NCBI GenBank assembly: GCA_017577485.1
Contig: PKRI01000006.1
Coordinates: 1 to 64,000 of the forward strand
DNA: 64,000 nucleotides
Origin: Bacillota bacterium
Lineage (GTDB): Bacteria; Bacillota; Sulfobacillia; Thermaerobacterales; RSA17
Reading direction: 5' to 3'
The notes beneath the pieces are model-generated. The model saw only the letters and a program-made list of their open reading frames with translations, did not search any database and was not told the DNA's origin. This document shows, one piece after another, positions 16,764-26,541 of this stretch; position 1 is the stretch's first letter; every line of letters starts with the position of its first letter. The translations under genes were made by a program, and so were the position numbers.

Positions 16764-17570
16764 GTGCGCATCCTGCTGACCAACGACGACGGCGTCCACG
16801 CCGAGGGCATCCAGGCCCTGCGCCGGGCCCTGGAGAAGGTGCCCGGCATCGAGCTTTACGTGGTGGCGCCGGAGCGGGAACGCAGCGCCTCCAGTCACGC
16901 CATCACGCTGCACAAGCCGCTCTACGTCAGCCGCGTCCAGATGGAGGGCGCCCGGTCGCCCATGTGGGCCGTCAGCGGCACCCCTGCCGACTGCACCAAG
17001 ATCGCCGTGTCGGCCCTGCTGGACCACCGGCCCGATCTGGTGATCTCGGGCATCAACCGGGGACCGAACCTGGGCACCGACGTGCTCTACTCGGGTACCG
17101 TGTCCGCCGCCATCGAGGCGGTCATCGCCGGCATCCCCGCCGTGGCGGTGTCGCTGGTGGCCTATGGAGACGCCGACTTCGAGCCGGCGGCCCGGTTCAT
17201 GGCCCTGCTGGTCAGCACCATCGTCCGGCAGGGCAACCCGGGCTTCACGCTGCTGAACGTGAACATCCCGGCCCTGGACCTGGACCAGATGGCGGGCGTG
17301 GCGGTCACGCGCCTGTCGCGGCGGCGCTACAGCGACTCCTTCGTGCAGCGCACCGACCCCCGGGGCCGCACGTACTACTGGCTGGCCGGGGAACTGCTGG
17401 GCGACGACGACGACCCCGCCACCGACGCCGGCGCCGTCCAGCAGAACCTGATCTCGCTGACCCCCCTGCACCTGGAACTCACCGACTCGACCCTGCTGCC
17501 GGGCCTGGCGGACTGGGCGTCGAGCCTGGACCAGCGGCTGCGCCCCAACGACACCACCGGCCGGTCATAG
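16764..17570 (+). CDS. surE: 5'/3'-nucleotidase SurE
   Basis: Nucleoside monophosphate phosphatase of 268 residues with the family metal site: MRILLTNDDGVHAEG (Asp8, Asp9), the Ser in APERERSASSHAI and the Asn in ISGINRGPNLG. GTG start directly at the conserved N-terminus behind GGGGGCGG. Length is normal. It sits between a degenerate MBL-like protein and a small membrane protein; the relationship is probably only co-transcription. Confidence 0.93.
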   Translation: MRILLTNDDGVHAEGIQALRRALEKVPGIELYVVAPERERSASSHAITLHKPLYVSRVQMEGARSPMWAVSGTPADCTKIAVSALLDHRPDLVISGINRGPNLGTDVLYSGTVSAAIEAVIAGIPAVAVSLVAYGDADFEPAARFMALLVSTIVRQGNPGFTLLNVNIPALDLDQMAGVAVTRLSRRRYSDSFVQRTDPRGRTYYWLAGELLGDDDDPATDAGAVQQNLISLTPLHLELTDSTLLPGLADWASSLDQRLRPNDTTGRS

Positions 17571-17625
17571 CCCGGACCCGCTGGCCATAAGCATTGGTGA
17601 AGCCAGATCCGGGGAGGCGACGCCT

Positions 17626-18036
17626 GTGCTGGCCAGGGCGCAGAGCAGGGAACGGCGGCAGACGGCGTACCCGCCGCCCGTCGACGCCAGGGCCGTGGCC
17701 GTCGGTGTGGCCGTGACCTTCCTGCTGACGGTGGCGGTGTCGGCGGTGCTGGCGGTGGCCATCTATTTCACCGACATGACCGAGGCCCACGTGTCCGACA
17801 TCCTCTACTACGTGGGACTGGGGGCCGTGACGCTGGGCGGCGCCGCCGCGTCGAGGCGGGCCGGGAGGAGCGGCCTGGTGCACGGCGCCTTGAGCGGCGC
17901 CGCGTACGTGGTCCTGTCGCTGGCCGCCGGGGCCCTGCTGTTTCCCGGCAGCCAGGTGCTGGCCGGGGCCCTGGGCAAGCTGCTGACCGGCGCTGCGGCG
18001 GGTGCCCTGGGCGGCGTCGTCGGCATCAATCTCTAG
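17626..18036 (+). CDS. TIGR04086-type small membrane protein
   Basis: 136 residues with four membrane helices and glycine-rich packing (AVAVGVAVTFLLTVAVSAVL; LSGAAYVVLSLAAGALL; TGAAAGALGGVVGINL). The profile resembles the Firmicutes TIGR04086/YrzE membrane family, whose function is not known. GTG start behind GGGGAGG. It ends 3 bases before the next gene, so the two are co-transcribed. Confidence 0.6.
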   Translation: MLARAQSRERRQTAYPPPVDARAVAVGVAVTFLLTVAVSAVLAVAIYFTDMTEAHVSDILYYVGLGAVTLGGAAASRRAGRSGLVHGALSGAAYVVLSLAAGALLFPGSQVLAGALGKLLTGAAAGALGGVVGINL

Positions 18037-18039
18037 GCC

Positions 18040-19479
18040 ATGAAGCGGTGGGTGGTCGTGGGCCTCTCGGAGCTTGTGCGCCATGGGCGGTGGCGGGGCT
18101 CCGGGGGCATGCCGAGAGCGGTGTTCGCCGGGCTGGCCGCTGCGCTGGCGGCGGCCCTGGCTTTTCAGTCGCTGGCCGTCAGGGCGGACGAGCCCTCGGC
18201 GGCGGAGGTGCTGGCCCAGCGCCACGAGGCGCTGAGCCGCCTGGCGGCGAACCTGGGCGCGATCCACGGCAGCCTGCGGCGCGGCGACCGGGGGCCCGAG
18301 GTGAGCCTGCTGCAGCAGGCCCTGGAAGAGGTCCTGGGGGAACCCGCCGCCGTGGACGGCGTCTTCGGGCCGGCCACCGAGCGGGCGGTCCGCACGTTCC
18401 AGGCGCAACAGGGCCTGGTGGTGGACGGCGTGGCCGGTCCCCGCACCCGGGCAGCCCTGGCCCGGGCCCTGGAGGCCGTGATGCCCCGGCGCCACACGGT
18501 GGCCCGGGGCGAGACGCTGGGCGCCATCGCCCGGCGGTCCGGCGTACCCGTCGCGGTGCTGGCTGCCGTCAACGGCATTCCCAACCCCGACCGCATCCGG
18601 GCCGGCGACGTGCTCTGGATCCCCGACCCGCAGACGGCGGCGGGTCTGGCGGCGTCCGGGTCGTTGAGCGCGGCCGGCGGGGCCGCCACCGCGGCCGACG
18701 AGCCCGGTGAACCCGGCCCGCAGGCCGGCGGCGCCGGCGGCGCGGCGGGAACCCCCGGGGAAGGGACTGCTCCACCGGAGGCTGCCGGCGGGGAAGATGG
18801 CGAAAACCGGGAAGACAGGAAAGGCGAGGCATCGCACGCCGCCGCACCGTCGCCGCAGCCGGGGGAGGGCGCCGCTTCGTCCCGCGCCCCGGCCGGTCCG
18901 CTGGCGCTGACCTTCAACGATGGTCCCGACGCGGCCGTGACGCCCCGGCTTCTGGACCTGCTGGACCGGCACGGCGTGCGGGCCACCTTCTTCTTCTCCG
19001 GAGCCGCCGCGCAGCGGCATCCCGACCTGGTGCGCCGCGCCGCGGAGGCAGGTCACGAGATCGCCAACCACGGCTGGGACGACCGCCTGCTGGTGGGGCT
19101 GTCGCTGGCGGAGAACACCCGCGCCATCGGGCGGGCCCAGGACGTGCTGGCCGGCCTGGCCGGCACGCCGCCGCGCCTGTTCCGGCCCCAGGGCGCCGCC
19201 TGGGACGCCGCCAGCCTGACCGCCGCCCGGCGTCTGGGCCTGGACCTGGTCCTGTGGACCAACATCGGCGCCGAGGACCTGCCGGGCGTCGACGCGGAGA
19301 CGCTGGCCCGCCGCCTGGAGCGAAGCGCGTATCCCGGCGCCATCGTGATGCTGCACGCCGACAATCCCGCGGCCGTCCAGGTCCTGGAGCGCCTGCTGCC
19401 GCGCTGGCTTGAAGCCGGCGCCCGGTTTCTTACCCTCAGCGACCTGCTGGAGCAGGGCGCGGCGCCCACGGCCTTCTGA
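18040..19479 (+). CDS. cell-wall protein: PG-binding, LysM and NodB-like polysaccharide deacetylase domains
   Basis: 479 residues in order: membrane anchor or signal (about 25-48), a helical stretch, a peptidoglycan-binding domain (about 76-142; DGVFGPATERAVRTFQ), a LysM (about 151-196; HTVARGETLGAIARRSG), a low-complexity Gly/Ala/Glu linker (200-286) and a NodB domain (287-475). The NodB site is altered: motif 1 reads TFNDGP instead of TFDDGP (Asn293 replaces the catalytic Asp), and the second metal histidine (H-x3-H) is Asp348 after His344. Deacetylase activity is therefore doubtful and a wall-binding role is possible. Length and domain order suggest a spore or envelope protein. Confidence 0.8.
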   Translation: MKRWVVVGLSELVRHGRWRGSGGMPRAVFAGLAAALAAALAFQSLAVRADEPSAAEVLAQRHEALSRLAANLGAIHGSLRRGDRGPEVSLLQQALEEVLGEPAAVDGVFGPATERAVRTFQAQQGLVVDGVAGPRTRAALARALEAVMPRRHTVARGETLGAIARRSGVPVAVLAAVNGIPNPDRIRAGDVLWIPDPQTAAGLAASGSLSAAGGAATAADEPGEPGPQAGGAGGAAGTPGEGTAPPEAAGGEDGENREDRKGEASHAAAPSPQPGEGAASSRAPAGPLALTFNDGPDAAVTPRLLDLLDRHGVRATFFFSGAAAQRHPDLVRRAAEAGHEIANHGWDDRLLVGLSLAENTRAIGRAQDVLAGLAGTPPRLFRPQGAAWDAASLTAARRLGLDLVLWTNIGAEDLPGVDAETLARRLERSAYPGAIVMLHADNPAAVQVLERLLPRWLEAGARFLTLSDLLEQGAAPTAF

Positions 19480-19522
19480 CGGCCTCACGGCTTCGCAAAC
19501 GCCGCGGCGCCGCAAGAGGCAG

Positions 19523-19544
19523 AGGGGCGGCCCGGGCCGCCCCT
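19523..19544. terminator. 22-base perfect GC palindrome, possible U-less terminator
   Basis: AGGGGCGGCCC and its exact inverse GGGCCGCCCCT are adjacent, 43 bases after the NodB-protein stop. It has no T-run, so termination is only inferred from position. Confidence 0.4.
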
Positions 19545-19736
19545 GCCTGGCCTGTCGCCGTTCCTCCCGTGACCGGTGAACGGGTGCGCTTCGTGCCGCC
19601 CTCCGTCGCTGCGCCCGCAGCACCTAGTCTGCGCAGCGCCGGGCGTCCGCTGCCTGTCAATCTTCGTGGCCCGAAGGTTTGCGCCGGTTTTGGGCCAACT
19701 CTTTACACGAGGAACCCAAGGCAGGGAGGGTTGGTC

Positions 19737-21254
<1,518 letters not shown>

Positions 21255-21276
21255 GCCCCAACGCCAGCGGTGTGCC

Positions 21277-21308
21277 GGGCGGCCCGTCCCTCGGGGGGCG
21301 GGCCGCCC
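21277..21308. terminator. GC hairpin after the aldehyde dehydrogenase
   Basis: A 10-bp perfect stem GGGCGGCCCG / CGGGCCGCCC with a 12-base loop, 23 bases after the stop. It uses the same core as the palindrome at 19523 and also lacks a T-run. Confidence 0.4.
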
Positions 21309-21331
21309 CGCTTGCGGGGAGGCCAGGCGGG

Positions 21332-21907
21332 ATGCCGGCGGAGCCGGCGCTGCTGCTGGTGCGCCACGGCGCCACCGACTGGAACGAGGCAGGCCGGCGC
21401 CAGGGGCAGACCGACGTGCCCCTGAACCAGCGCGGTTTCCGGGAAGCCGAGGCGGCCGCCCGGCTGCTGGCGGCCTGGAAGCCGGCGCCGGCGGCGGTCT
21501 ACAGCAGCGACCTGCGGCGGGCTGCCGACACCGCCCGGGTCATCGCGGGCATGCTGGGGCTGCTGCCGGTACGCGTGGATGCCCGGCTGCGGGAGCGCTC
21601 CCTGGGTGCCGCCGAGGGGCTCGTCCCGGCGGAACTGGAAGCCCGCCTGGGGCGGCCGGTGGCGGACCTGGCGGAAGTGGGCGCCGAGCCGGTGGACGCC
21701 CTGGTGGACCGCTTCCACGCTGCCATCGCCGACCTGGAAGCCCGCCATCCCGGGCAGACCGTGGTGGTGGTAAGCCACGCCGCCGTCATGTCCCACTGGC
21801 TGCGGCGGTGGGTGGACGGCTGGCTCGACGCCCACCCGCAGCCGCTGGCCAACGGTGAGGTGGTCCCGCTGTACCGGCAGGGGAGGAGGTGGCGGTACCG
21901 GCCGTGA
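21332..21907 (+). CDS. histidine phosphatase family protein (phosphoglycerate mutase-like)
   Basis: 191 residues. The phospho-acceptor histidine is in LLLVRHGATDWNEAGR (about residue 12), and the second catalytic histidine is in VVVSHAAVMSHW. The size and the RHGxTDWN motif fit cobalamin/sugar phosphate phosphatases (CobC/GpmB-like); the substrate is unknown. ATG start behind GGGAGG. It overlaps the following MBL gene by 4 bases (GTGA). Confidence 0.85.
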   Translation: MPAEPALLLVRHGATDWNEAGRRQGQTDVPLNQRGFREAEAAARLLAAWKPAPAAVYSSDLRRAADTARVIAGMLGLLPVRVDARLRERSLGAAEGLVPAELEARLGRPVADLAEVGAEPVDALVDRFHAAIADLEARHPGQTVVVVSHAAVMSHWLRRWVDGWLDAHPQPLANGEVVPLYRQGRRWRYRP

Positions 21908-22734
21908 CGCGTCCCATCCTGGCGCTGACGGAACTGGTCCCCGGGGTGTACGCCTGGCGGCGGGCGTCCAACGGCGGCATCGCCGTCTACGGCGCGCGGG
22001 ACGGCGGGCGAGGCCTGCTGCTGGTGGACACGGGCGCCGACGACCGCGCCATCGAGGGGCTGCAGGAGTGGATCGAACATTTCGACGCCGCGGAGGTTTC
22101 CGTCATCAACACCCACGACCACCGGGACCACACCTGGGGCAACGCGGCCCTGGCCGCCCGCGGTGCGCGCCTGCTGGCGCCGCCCGCCGGTGCCGAGCCC
22201 GGCCACCGGTGGGAAACATGGCTGAATGGTTTACAGGTCGAATGTATAGCGCTTCCTGGCCACTCGCCCGATTCGCGCGCCGTCATCGTGCGGGGCGTGG
22301 CCTTCGCCGGCGATGCGGTCTACACGCCCGACATCCTGCGCCGCATGGCGGTGCCGGCTTTCCTGGACGTGGAACGCGCCCTGGCGTCGCTGGACGCGCT
22401 GGAGGCGTGGCTGACCCGCGGCGAGGCGGCTCCGGTGCCGCCGTCGGAGCGCTGGCTGGTGGCCGGTCACGGGCAGCCCCTGCGGGGGTCCGAGGCGGCC
22501 GGGGCCGTGGCCGCCACGCGGGCGGCGCTGGAGGCGGCGCTGGAGGCGCTGGCGGAGGTGATGGGACCGCCCTCGTACGGGCCGGCCCCGGCGCCGGACG
22601 AGGAGCAGGTGCTGGAGTGGCTGCGGGTCACCGGCATGTCGGCGCAGCACCTGTCGTCCATGAACTTCTGGCGGCGGGTGGCGGCGGGCTACGCCGCGGA
22701 ACTGGCCCGGCGCCGGGACGTGGGTGTTCCGTGA
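21904..22734 (+). CDS. metallo-beta-lactamase fold hydrolase
   Basis: 276 residues with an intact zinc site: THDHRDHTWG (HxHxDH), PGHSPDS, AGDAVYTP and VAGHG, as in glyoxalase-II-like or quinoprotein-type MBL enzymes. Substrate unknown. The start GTG 21904 shares GTGA with the previous stop; GTG 21889 sits too close to its GGAGG. The patch at about 22215-22255 uses AT-ending codons (ACA, TTA, AAT, ATA) unlike the rest of the gene. It converges with the ABC permease gene with only one base between them. Confidence 0.8.
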   Translation: MTRPILALTELVPGVYAWRRASNGGIAVYGARDGGRGLLLVDTGADDRAIEGLQEWIEHFDAAEVSVINTHDHRDHTWGNAALAARGARLLAPPAGAEPGHRWETWLNGLQVECIALPGHSPDSRAVIVRGVAFAGDAVYTPDILRRMAVPAFLDVERALASLDALEAWLTRGEAAPVPPSERWLVAGHGQPLRGSEAAGAVAATRAALEAALEALAEVMGPPSYGPAPAPDEEQVLEWLRVTGMSAQHLSSMNFWRRVAAGYAAELARRRDVGVP

Positions 22735-22735
22735 T

Positions 22736-23578
22736 TCAGTGTTCGGTGACCTGGTCGATGAGGCCGCGGTCGCGGGCGATCCGTTCCATCCAGGCGTAGA
22801 AAAGGACGGCCACGGCCAGCGTGGCCAGGCTGCTCAGCAGCAGGATGGCAAGAATGGCGCCGTCGTCGACGCCGGCCAGGGAGGGGGACATGCCCCGGCC
22901 CATCAGGGCGCGGCGCACGCCCTCGATCCAGTAGGTGAACGGGATGGCGCGGCCCACCGGCTGCAGGGGGGCGGGCAGGACGTCCAGGGGGAACACCACG
23001 CCGCAGAGCAGGTAGAGGACGCCGGCGAAGGATTCGGCGTAACCCTGCCCGTGGCGGGCGGAAATGACCATGATGCCGGCCATCAGCAGGCCGAAGGCCA
23101 CACAGGCCAGGATGCCCAGGGCCAGCACCGCCGCCAGGTAGCCCCAGCGCACGGCCCCCAGGGCCAGCGGCAGGTCCAGGAAGGCTGTGCCGAAGCCCAG
23201 CACCACCGCCACGGCCAGCGACGTCACCAGGAACTTGGCCACGGCCCGGCCGGTGAGGTACCAGTAGATGCTGGGCGCCGCCAGGTACATGTACTTGAAG
23301 GTCCGGAAGAACTCGCGGTCCTCCATGACCACCCAGCTCATGCCGAACATCAACTGGCCCACGTACATGAAGAACGCGTTGCCCACGTAAAGGCCGGCAA
23401 ACAGGTCGCCCTGGGTCTGGCCGCCGGTGACCACGTAGTACATGACCACCAGGATCAGGGCGCTGCTGACCGGCTTGATGATGGAGTAGACGGCGAACAG
23501 CCACGGGTCGGTCCAGTTGGATTCCATCTGCCAGCCCAGCCAGGCGGCCAGGCGGAAGGCCCGGAGCCGCATCCTCAC
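22736..23578 (-). CDS. ABC-2 type transporter permease
   Basis: About 280 residues with six predicted membrane helices and the ABC-2 membrane profile (the late CGVVFPLDVLP stretch is typical). It is the third gene of an exporter operon. The start is placed at GTG 23578, which shares GTGA with the upstream permease stop; ATG 23572 is equally possible. It probably pairs with the permease upstream as a heterodimer. Cargo unknown. Confidence 0.85.
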   Translation of the reverse strand: MRMRLRAFRLAAWLGWQMESNWTDPWLFAVYSIIKPVSSALILVVMYYVVTGGQTQGDLFAGLYVGNAFFMYVGQLMFGMSWVVMEDREFFRTFKYMYLAAPSIYWYLTGRAVAKFLVTSLAVAVVLGFGTAFLDLPLALGAVRWGYLAAVLALGILACVAFGLLMAGIMVISARHGQGYAESFAGVLYLLCGVVFPLDVLPAPLQPVGRAIPFTYWIEGVRRALMGRGMSPSLAGVDDGAILAILLLSSLATLAVAVLFYAWMERIARDRGLIDQVTEH

Positions 23579-24390
23579 TGCCACCGCAGGGTCAGCCTCC
23601 CCTCGCGCTTGGCCAGGTCCTCCAGCTTGCGCAGGGCGGCGTGGGCCAGCACGAAGTAGGCCGCGCAGGAGACGGCCAGGAGGGCCGCCTCCAGGCCGGG
23701 ATCCAGCAGGCCGTCCACGGCGCCGGGGAACACCACCTGGCGGATGGCGTCGAGCCCCAGCGTGATGGGAATGATGCCTGCGGCCGCGGCCAGCCACCTC
23801 GGCAGCGCCCTCACCGGGAAGTAGAAGCCCGACAGCAGGTAGATGGGCTCCTGCAGCAGGTTGGCGGTGTGCCAGGCCTCGCGGCCGTACATCATGAAGA
23901 GCGAGGCGCCCACCATGCCCAGGCCGTAGAGGGCCGCCAGGGTCAGGAGGAAGATCCCCAGGCCGGCCCAGATGCCCTCCATGCGGTACTGGACGCCGAA
24001 CAGCCAGGACCCCAGCACCAACGTCCCCAGGGCCCGGGCCGTGCTCATGAACATGCCGCCGGCGGCCATACCGGCCAGGATGGACATGCGCGACACGGGC
24101 GTGATGAAGAAGATCTCCAGCTGCCCCGACTGCTTCTCCCAGTAGAACTGGCTGGCCATGCTCCAGAGGACGTTGAGCCAGTAGGCCGTCATGGCCCCGC
24201 CCAGCAGCACGTAGCCGATGTAGCGTTCCGGCGCCCCCAGGGCCCGGTAGAGGAACACGTAGGCGCCCACCGAGAGCAGCGGCATGGCGATCTCGAAGGC
24301 CACCCAGGAAAGCTCGCGGAAGGTGCCCACCACCCGCACGTAGGCGCGGGCCCGCACGGCCCGCAGGTTGCGCTCCAGTTCCTCAAGCAC
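23575..24390 (-). CDS. ABC-2 type transporter permease
   Basis: 271 residues, six membrane helices. The cytoplasmic N-terminus (MLEELERNLRAVRARAYVR) and the EKQSGQLEIFFITPVSR loop after helix 2 are characteristic of ABC-2 drug or lipid exporter permeases. The end RLTLRWQ is cytoplasmic. It overlaps the ATPase gene by 8 bases and the second permease by 4, so all three are translationally coupled. Confidence 0.87.
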   Translation of the reverse strand: MLEELERNLRAVRARAYVRVVGTFRELSWVAFEIAMPLLSVGAYVFLYRALGAPERYIGYVLLGGAMTAYWLNVLWSMASQFYWEKQSGQLEIFFITPVSRMSILAGMAAGGMFMSTARALGTLVLGSWLFGVQYRMEGIWAGLGIFLLTLAALYGLGMVGASLFMMYGREAWHTANLLQEPIYLLSGFYFPVRALPRWLAAAAGIIPITLGLDAIRQVVFPGAVDGLLDPGLEAALLAVSCAAYFVLAHAALRKLEDLAKREGRLTLRWQ

Positions 24391-25435
24391 CGGAGTGCTC
24401 TCCCAGGCCGCGGCCTACCACCTGGAGGAACACATCCTCCAGGGTGGGCTCCACCTTGCTCAGGTGGATGATGTCGGCGCCCCGCTCCCGCAGGTCGGCC
24501 AGCAGCGGCGTGACGGCGGCGTCGTCGGCGGCGATGACGGTGATGCGCGTCCTGCCCGTGGCGGGGTGGGGCTCCCAGGAGATGCGCTCGATCCCCGGCC
24601 AGCGGCCGTCGGCCTCCGGCGGCGCGTCCAGGCGGGCCGCCTCGATCCGGAACACCGAATGGGACTGGACCCGGCGCTTGAGGCCGTCGGGGGTGTCGCA
24701 GGCCAGGATGCGGCCGCGGTCGATGATGGCGATGCGGTCGCACAATTCCTCGGCTTCGGCCATGTAGTGGGTGGTCAGCAGGACGGTCCGCCCCGGACGC
24801 CGGCGCATCCAATCGCGGATGAAGTCGCGGATGATGCGGGCGGTCTGGACGTCCAGGCCCAGGGTGGGCTCGTCCAGGAACAGCACGTCGGGGTCGTTGA
24901 GCAGGCCGCGGATGAAGTTCATCTTCTGCCGCATGCCCGTCGACAGCTTGTTGACGCGGGTGTGGGCGTTGTCGGCCAGGCCGAAGGTCTCCAGGTACTC
25001 GTCGATCATCTTCAGGGCCGGCCCGTTGGCCAGCCCGTAGAACTGGGAGAACATCCACAGGGTCTCGCGGACCGTGAGGATGCCGTAGCCGACGGTCTCG
25101 CCCCCCGAGACCATGTTGATGCGGCGGCGCACCTGGTGAGCCTGGCGCACCACATCGTACCCGGCCACCCGGACCGTGCCTTCCGAGGGGAGCAGGAGGG
25201 TGGAGAGGATCTTGATGAGCGTGGACTTCCCCGCCCCGTTGGGTCCCAGCAGGCCGAAAAGCTCGCCGGGCTGCACCTCCAGGGAAACGCGGTCCAGGGC
25301 CACCACCCGCCGGGGGCCGGCAGGTGCGTCGCTGCCGTCCTGGTGACGCTGCCGGCGGGTGTCGGTGAACCAGCGGCTGACGCCCTGGGCCAGCACAGCG
25401 GCCTCGCGGGCCCGGCCGTCCGGGATCGCGTTCAT
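24383..25435 (-). CDS. ABC transporter ATP-binding protein (exporter)
   Basis: 350-residue ATPase: Walker A GPNGAGKS (64-71), signature LSTGMRQKM (about 163-171), Walker B VLFLDEPTLGLD and the switch histidine in LLTTHYMAEAEE. The C-terminal 100 residues form the accessory domain of ABC-2/drug-resistance ATPases (DrrA/CcmA-like). ATG 25435 lies behind GGAGGGTTGGCC. It is first in the three-gene operon. The promoter 80-105 bases upstream contains a perfect LexA box, so the exporter is likely induced by DNA damage (inference). Confidence 0.88.
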   Translation of the reverse strand: MNAIPDGRAREAAVLAQGVSRWFTDTRRQRHQDGSDAPAGPRRVVALDRVSLEVQPGELFGLLGPNGAGKSTLIKILSTLLLPSEGTVRVAGYDVVRQAHQVRRRINMVSGGETVGYGILTVRETLWMFSQFYGLANGPALKMIDEYLETFGLADNAHTRVNKLSTGMRQKMNFIRGLLNDPDVLFLDEPTLGLDVQTARIIRDFIRDWMRRRPGRTVLLTTHYMAEAEELCDRIAIIDRGRILACDTPDGLKRRVQSHSVFRIEAARLDAPPEADGRWPGIERISWEPHPATGRTRITVIAADDAAVTPLLADLRERGADIIHLSKVEPTLEDVFLQVVGRGLGEHSGA

Positions 25436-25512
25436 GGCCAACCCTCCAGGTCTGGGCAGGCTGCCTGCGGGCCCCCGTGCGGCGGCCTCTCGCCCCGGAA
25501 CCCACAAAAGGA

Positions 25513-25542
25513 ACGATAACGCCGAACACGCGTTCCCGTCAA
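25513..25542 (-). promoter_or_regulatory. LexA-controlled promoter of the ABC exporter operon
   Basis: Minus strand: TTGACG (25542-25537), 18 bases, TATCGT (25518-25513). The spacer contains CGAACACGCGTTCC (plus-strand reading, 25523-25536), which matches the B. subtilis SOS consensus CGAACRNRYGTTYC at all 14 positions. LexA bound here would block the promoter. Confidence 0.65.
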
Positions 25543-26052
25543 GCCGCGCAGCGGCGGGTGCCGGGTGTGGGGGGCTTCCTCGCCTGCCCCATTTGTGAAT
25601 GAAGTAGCAAGCACGGAAGGGCCCATCGCAACAATCCCACTTCCGGGCCGGTGCCCGGCGGTCCTCCGGTAGCGCGGCCGCTTTCCGGGCCCGGCCGGCG
25701 CCAGGGCCGCGGCAGCGGCCGCGCGGCTGCGGCGGGCCTGGCGGGCTGTGCGGGATCTCGGGCGGGATCCGGTCCGGAAGGATCTTCGGATGTTGGCACG
25801 GGCGCCGTGACGGCCTGGCCGGCGGGATCCGTTGGAACAGGCGGCTCAAACGGGGGCCGGGCGCGTGAGCAACGCGGCGCCGGGGTCCCGGGCAGGGCCC
25901 GAAACCTTCTTGTTAGTTGACATAATATCCATTATGCGAAGTTCTGCCGGTGTGCCGGCAGGCTGGCGGGCGCCGCCGTTGGCGGCCGCCAGGCCCGGGC
26001 GCCGGTCTACCTGCTCCCGGTCTGCCGGCGGTGACGCTGGAGAGCCTGCGGC
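25543..26052. other. non-coding stretch between exporter promoter and yneA-like gene
   Basis: No convincing gene on either strand; open frames here look like random GC-rich readings. It contains the inverted repeat CATAAT-ATCC-ATTATG (25921-25936), overlapping a TTGACA (25917-25922), but no matching -10 and no gene downstream on that strand. Apart from this I see only GC-rich short repeats. Confidence 0.5.
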
Positions 26053-26367
26053 TCAGCGAGTCGGGATCTGCAGCCGCTGGCCCGGCCGGATCGCGGCCGT
26101 GGCCAGGCCGTTGAGCTGCCGGATGCGATGGACCGTGAGGCGGGTGTCTGCATCCTGGGGCCCGTAGGTCCGGGCCAGTTCCCACAGGGTGTCGCCCGGC
26201 CGGACCACCACCGTCACGGTGGCGGCGTCCCCGTCATGAGCCCTGGCCGGGAATATCAGCGGCATCACCAGCACCGACAGCACCGCCAGCAGCAGCGCCA
26301 GCAGCAGGCGTCCCCGCCGCCGAACCCGGATGCGCGTGCGTCCCATCGTGACCAGCACCGGCGCCAC
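26053..26367 (-). CDS. YneA-like LysM cell-division inhibitor
   Basis: 104 residues: a basic start, one membrane helix (about 19-40) and an external LysM domain (about 50-102; [17 protein letters not shown] ... LNGL ... [10 protein letters not shown]). Position and architecture match B. subtilis YneA, which is divergent from lexA, is SOS-induced and delays division. Two LexA boxes lie before it, one inside its promoter. It could also be a general LysM protein, but the lexA neighbour and the boxes make the YneA role likely. Start GTG 26367; ATG 26346 is an alternative. Confidence 0.75.
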   Translation of the reverse strand: MAPVLVTMGRTRIRVRRRGRLLLALLLAVLSVLVMPLIFPARAHDGDAATVTVVVRPGDTLWELARTYGPQDADTRLTVHRIRQLNGLATAAIRPGQRLQIPTR

Positions 26368-26370
26368 CCC

Positions 26371-26384
26371 CGTACATGTGTTCG
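26371..26384 (-). promoter_or_regulatory. second SOS box upstream of the YneA-like gene
   Basis: CGTACATGTGTTCG has two mismatches to CGAACRNRYGTTYC. It lies between the yneA-like promoter and its start codon. Confidence 0.5.
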
Positions 26385-26394
26385 ATGCATTGCC

Positions 26395-26423
26395 AGGCTA
26401 ACACGAACATGTGTTTGGGTCAA
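26395..26423 (-). promoter_or_regulatory. promoter of the YneA-like gene with SOS box
   Basis: Minus strand: TTGACC (26423-26418), 17 bases, TAGCCT (26400-26395). The spacer holds CGAACATGTGTTTG (26404-26417), one mismatch from the Gram-positive LexA consensus. Confidence 0.65.
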
Positions 26424-26463
26424 GGGGTTTCTGGCGGCGCAGCCCGGAAAGGCGAACGGCCGT

Positions 26464-26493
26464 TTGCAGAAAGCATGTTCGGGCTGGTATAAT
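26464..26493 (+). promoter_or_regulatory. lexA promoter with a weaker SOS-like box
   Basis: TTGCAG (26464-26469), 18 bases, perfect TATAAT (26488-26493). In the spacer, GAAAGCATGTTC (26469-26480) is one base from GAAC-N4-GTTC. This would allow autoregulation of lexA. Confidence 0.65.
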
Positions 26494-26541
26494 GTGGCCG
26501 AATATGTGCCCGGAGGGGCCGGGCCTGGGGGCGTGATCTTC

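Noticed and set aside
25832-26167. Plus-strand frame of 111 codons in the gap before lexA
   Set aside because: Random-looking Arg/Ala/Gly composition, overlaps the palindrome and the LysM gene, no ribosome site.
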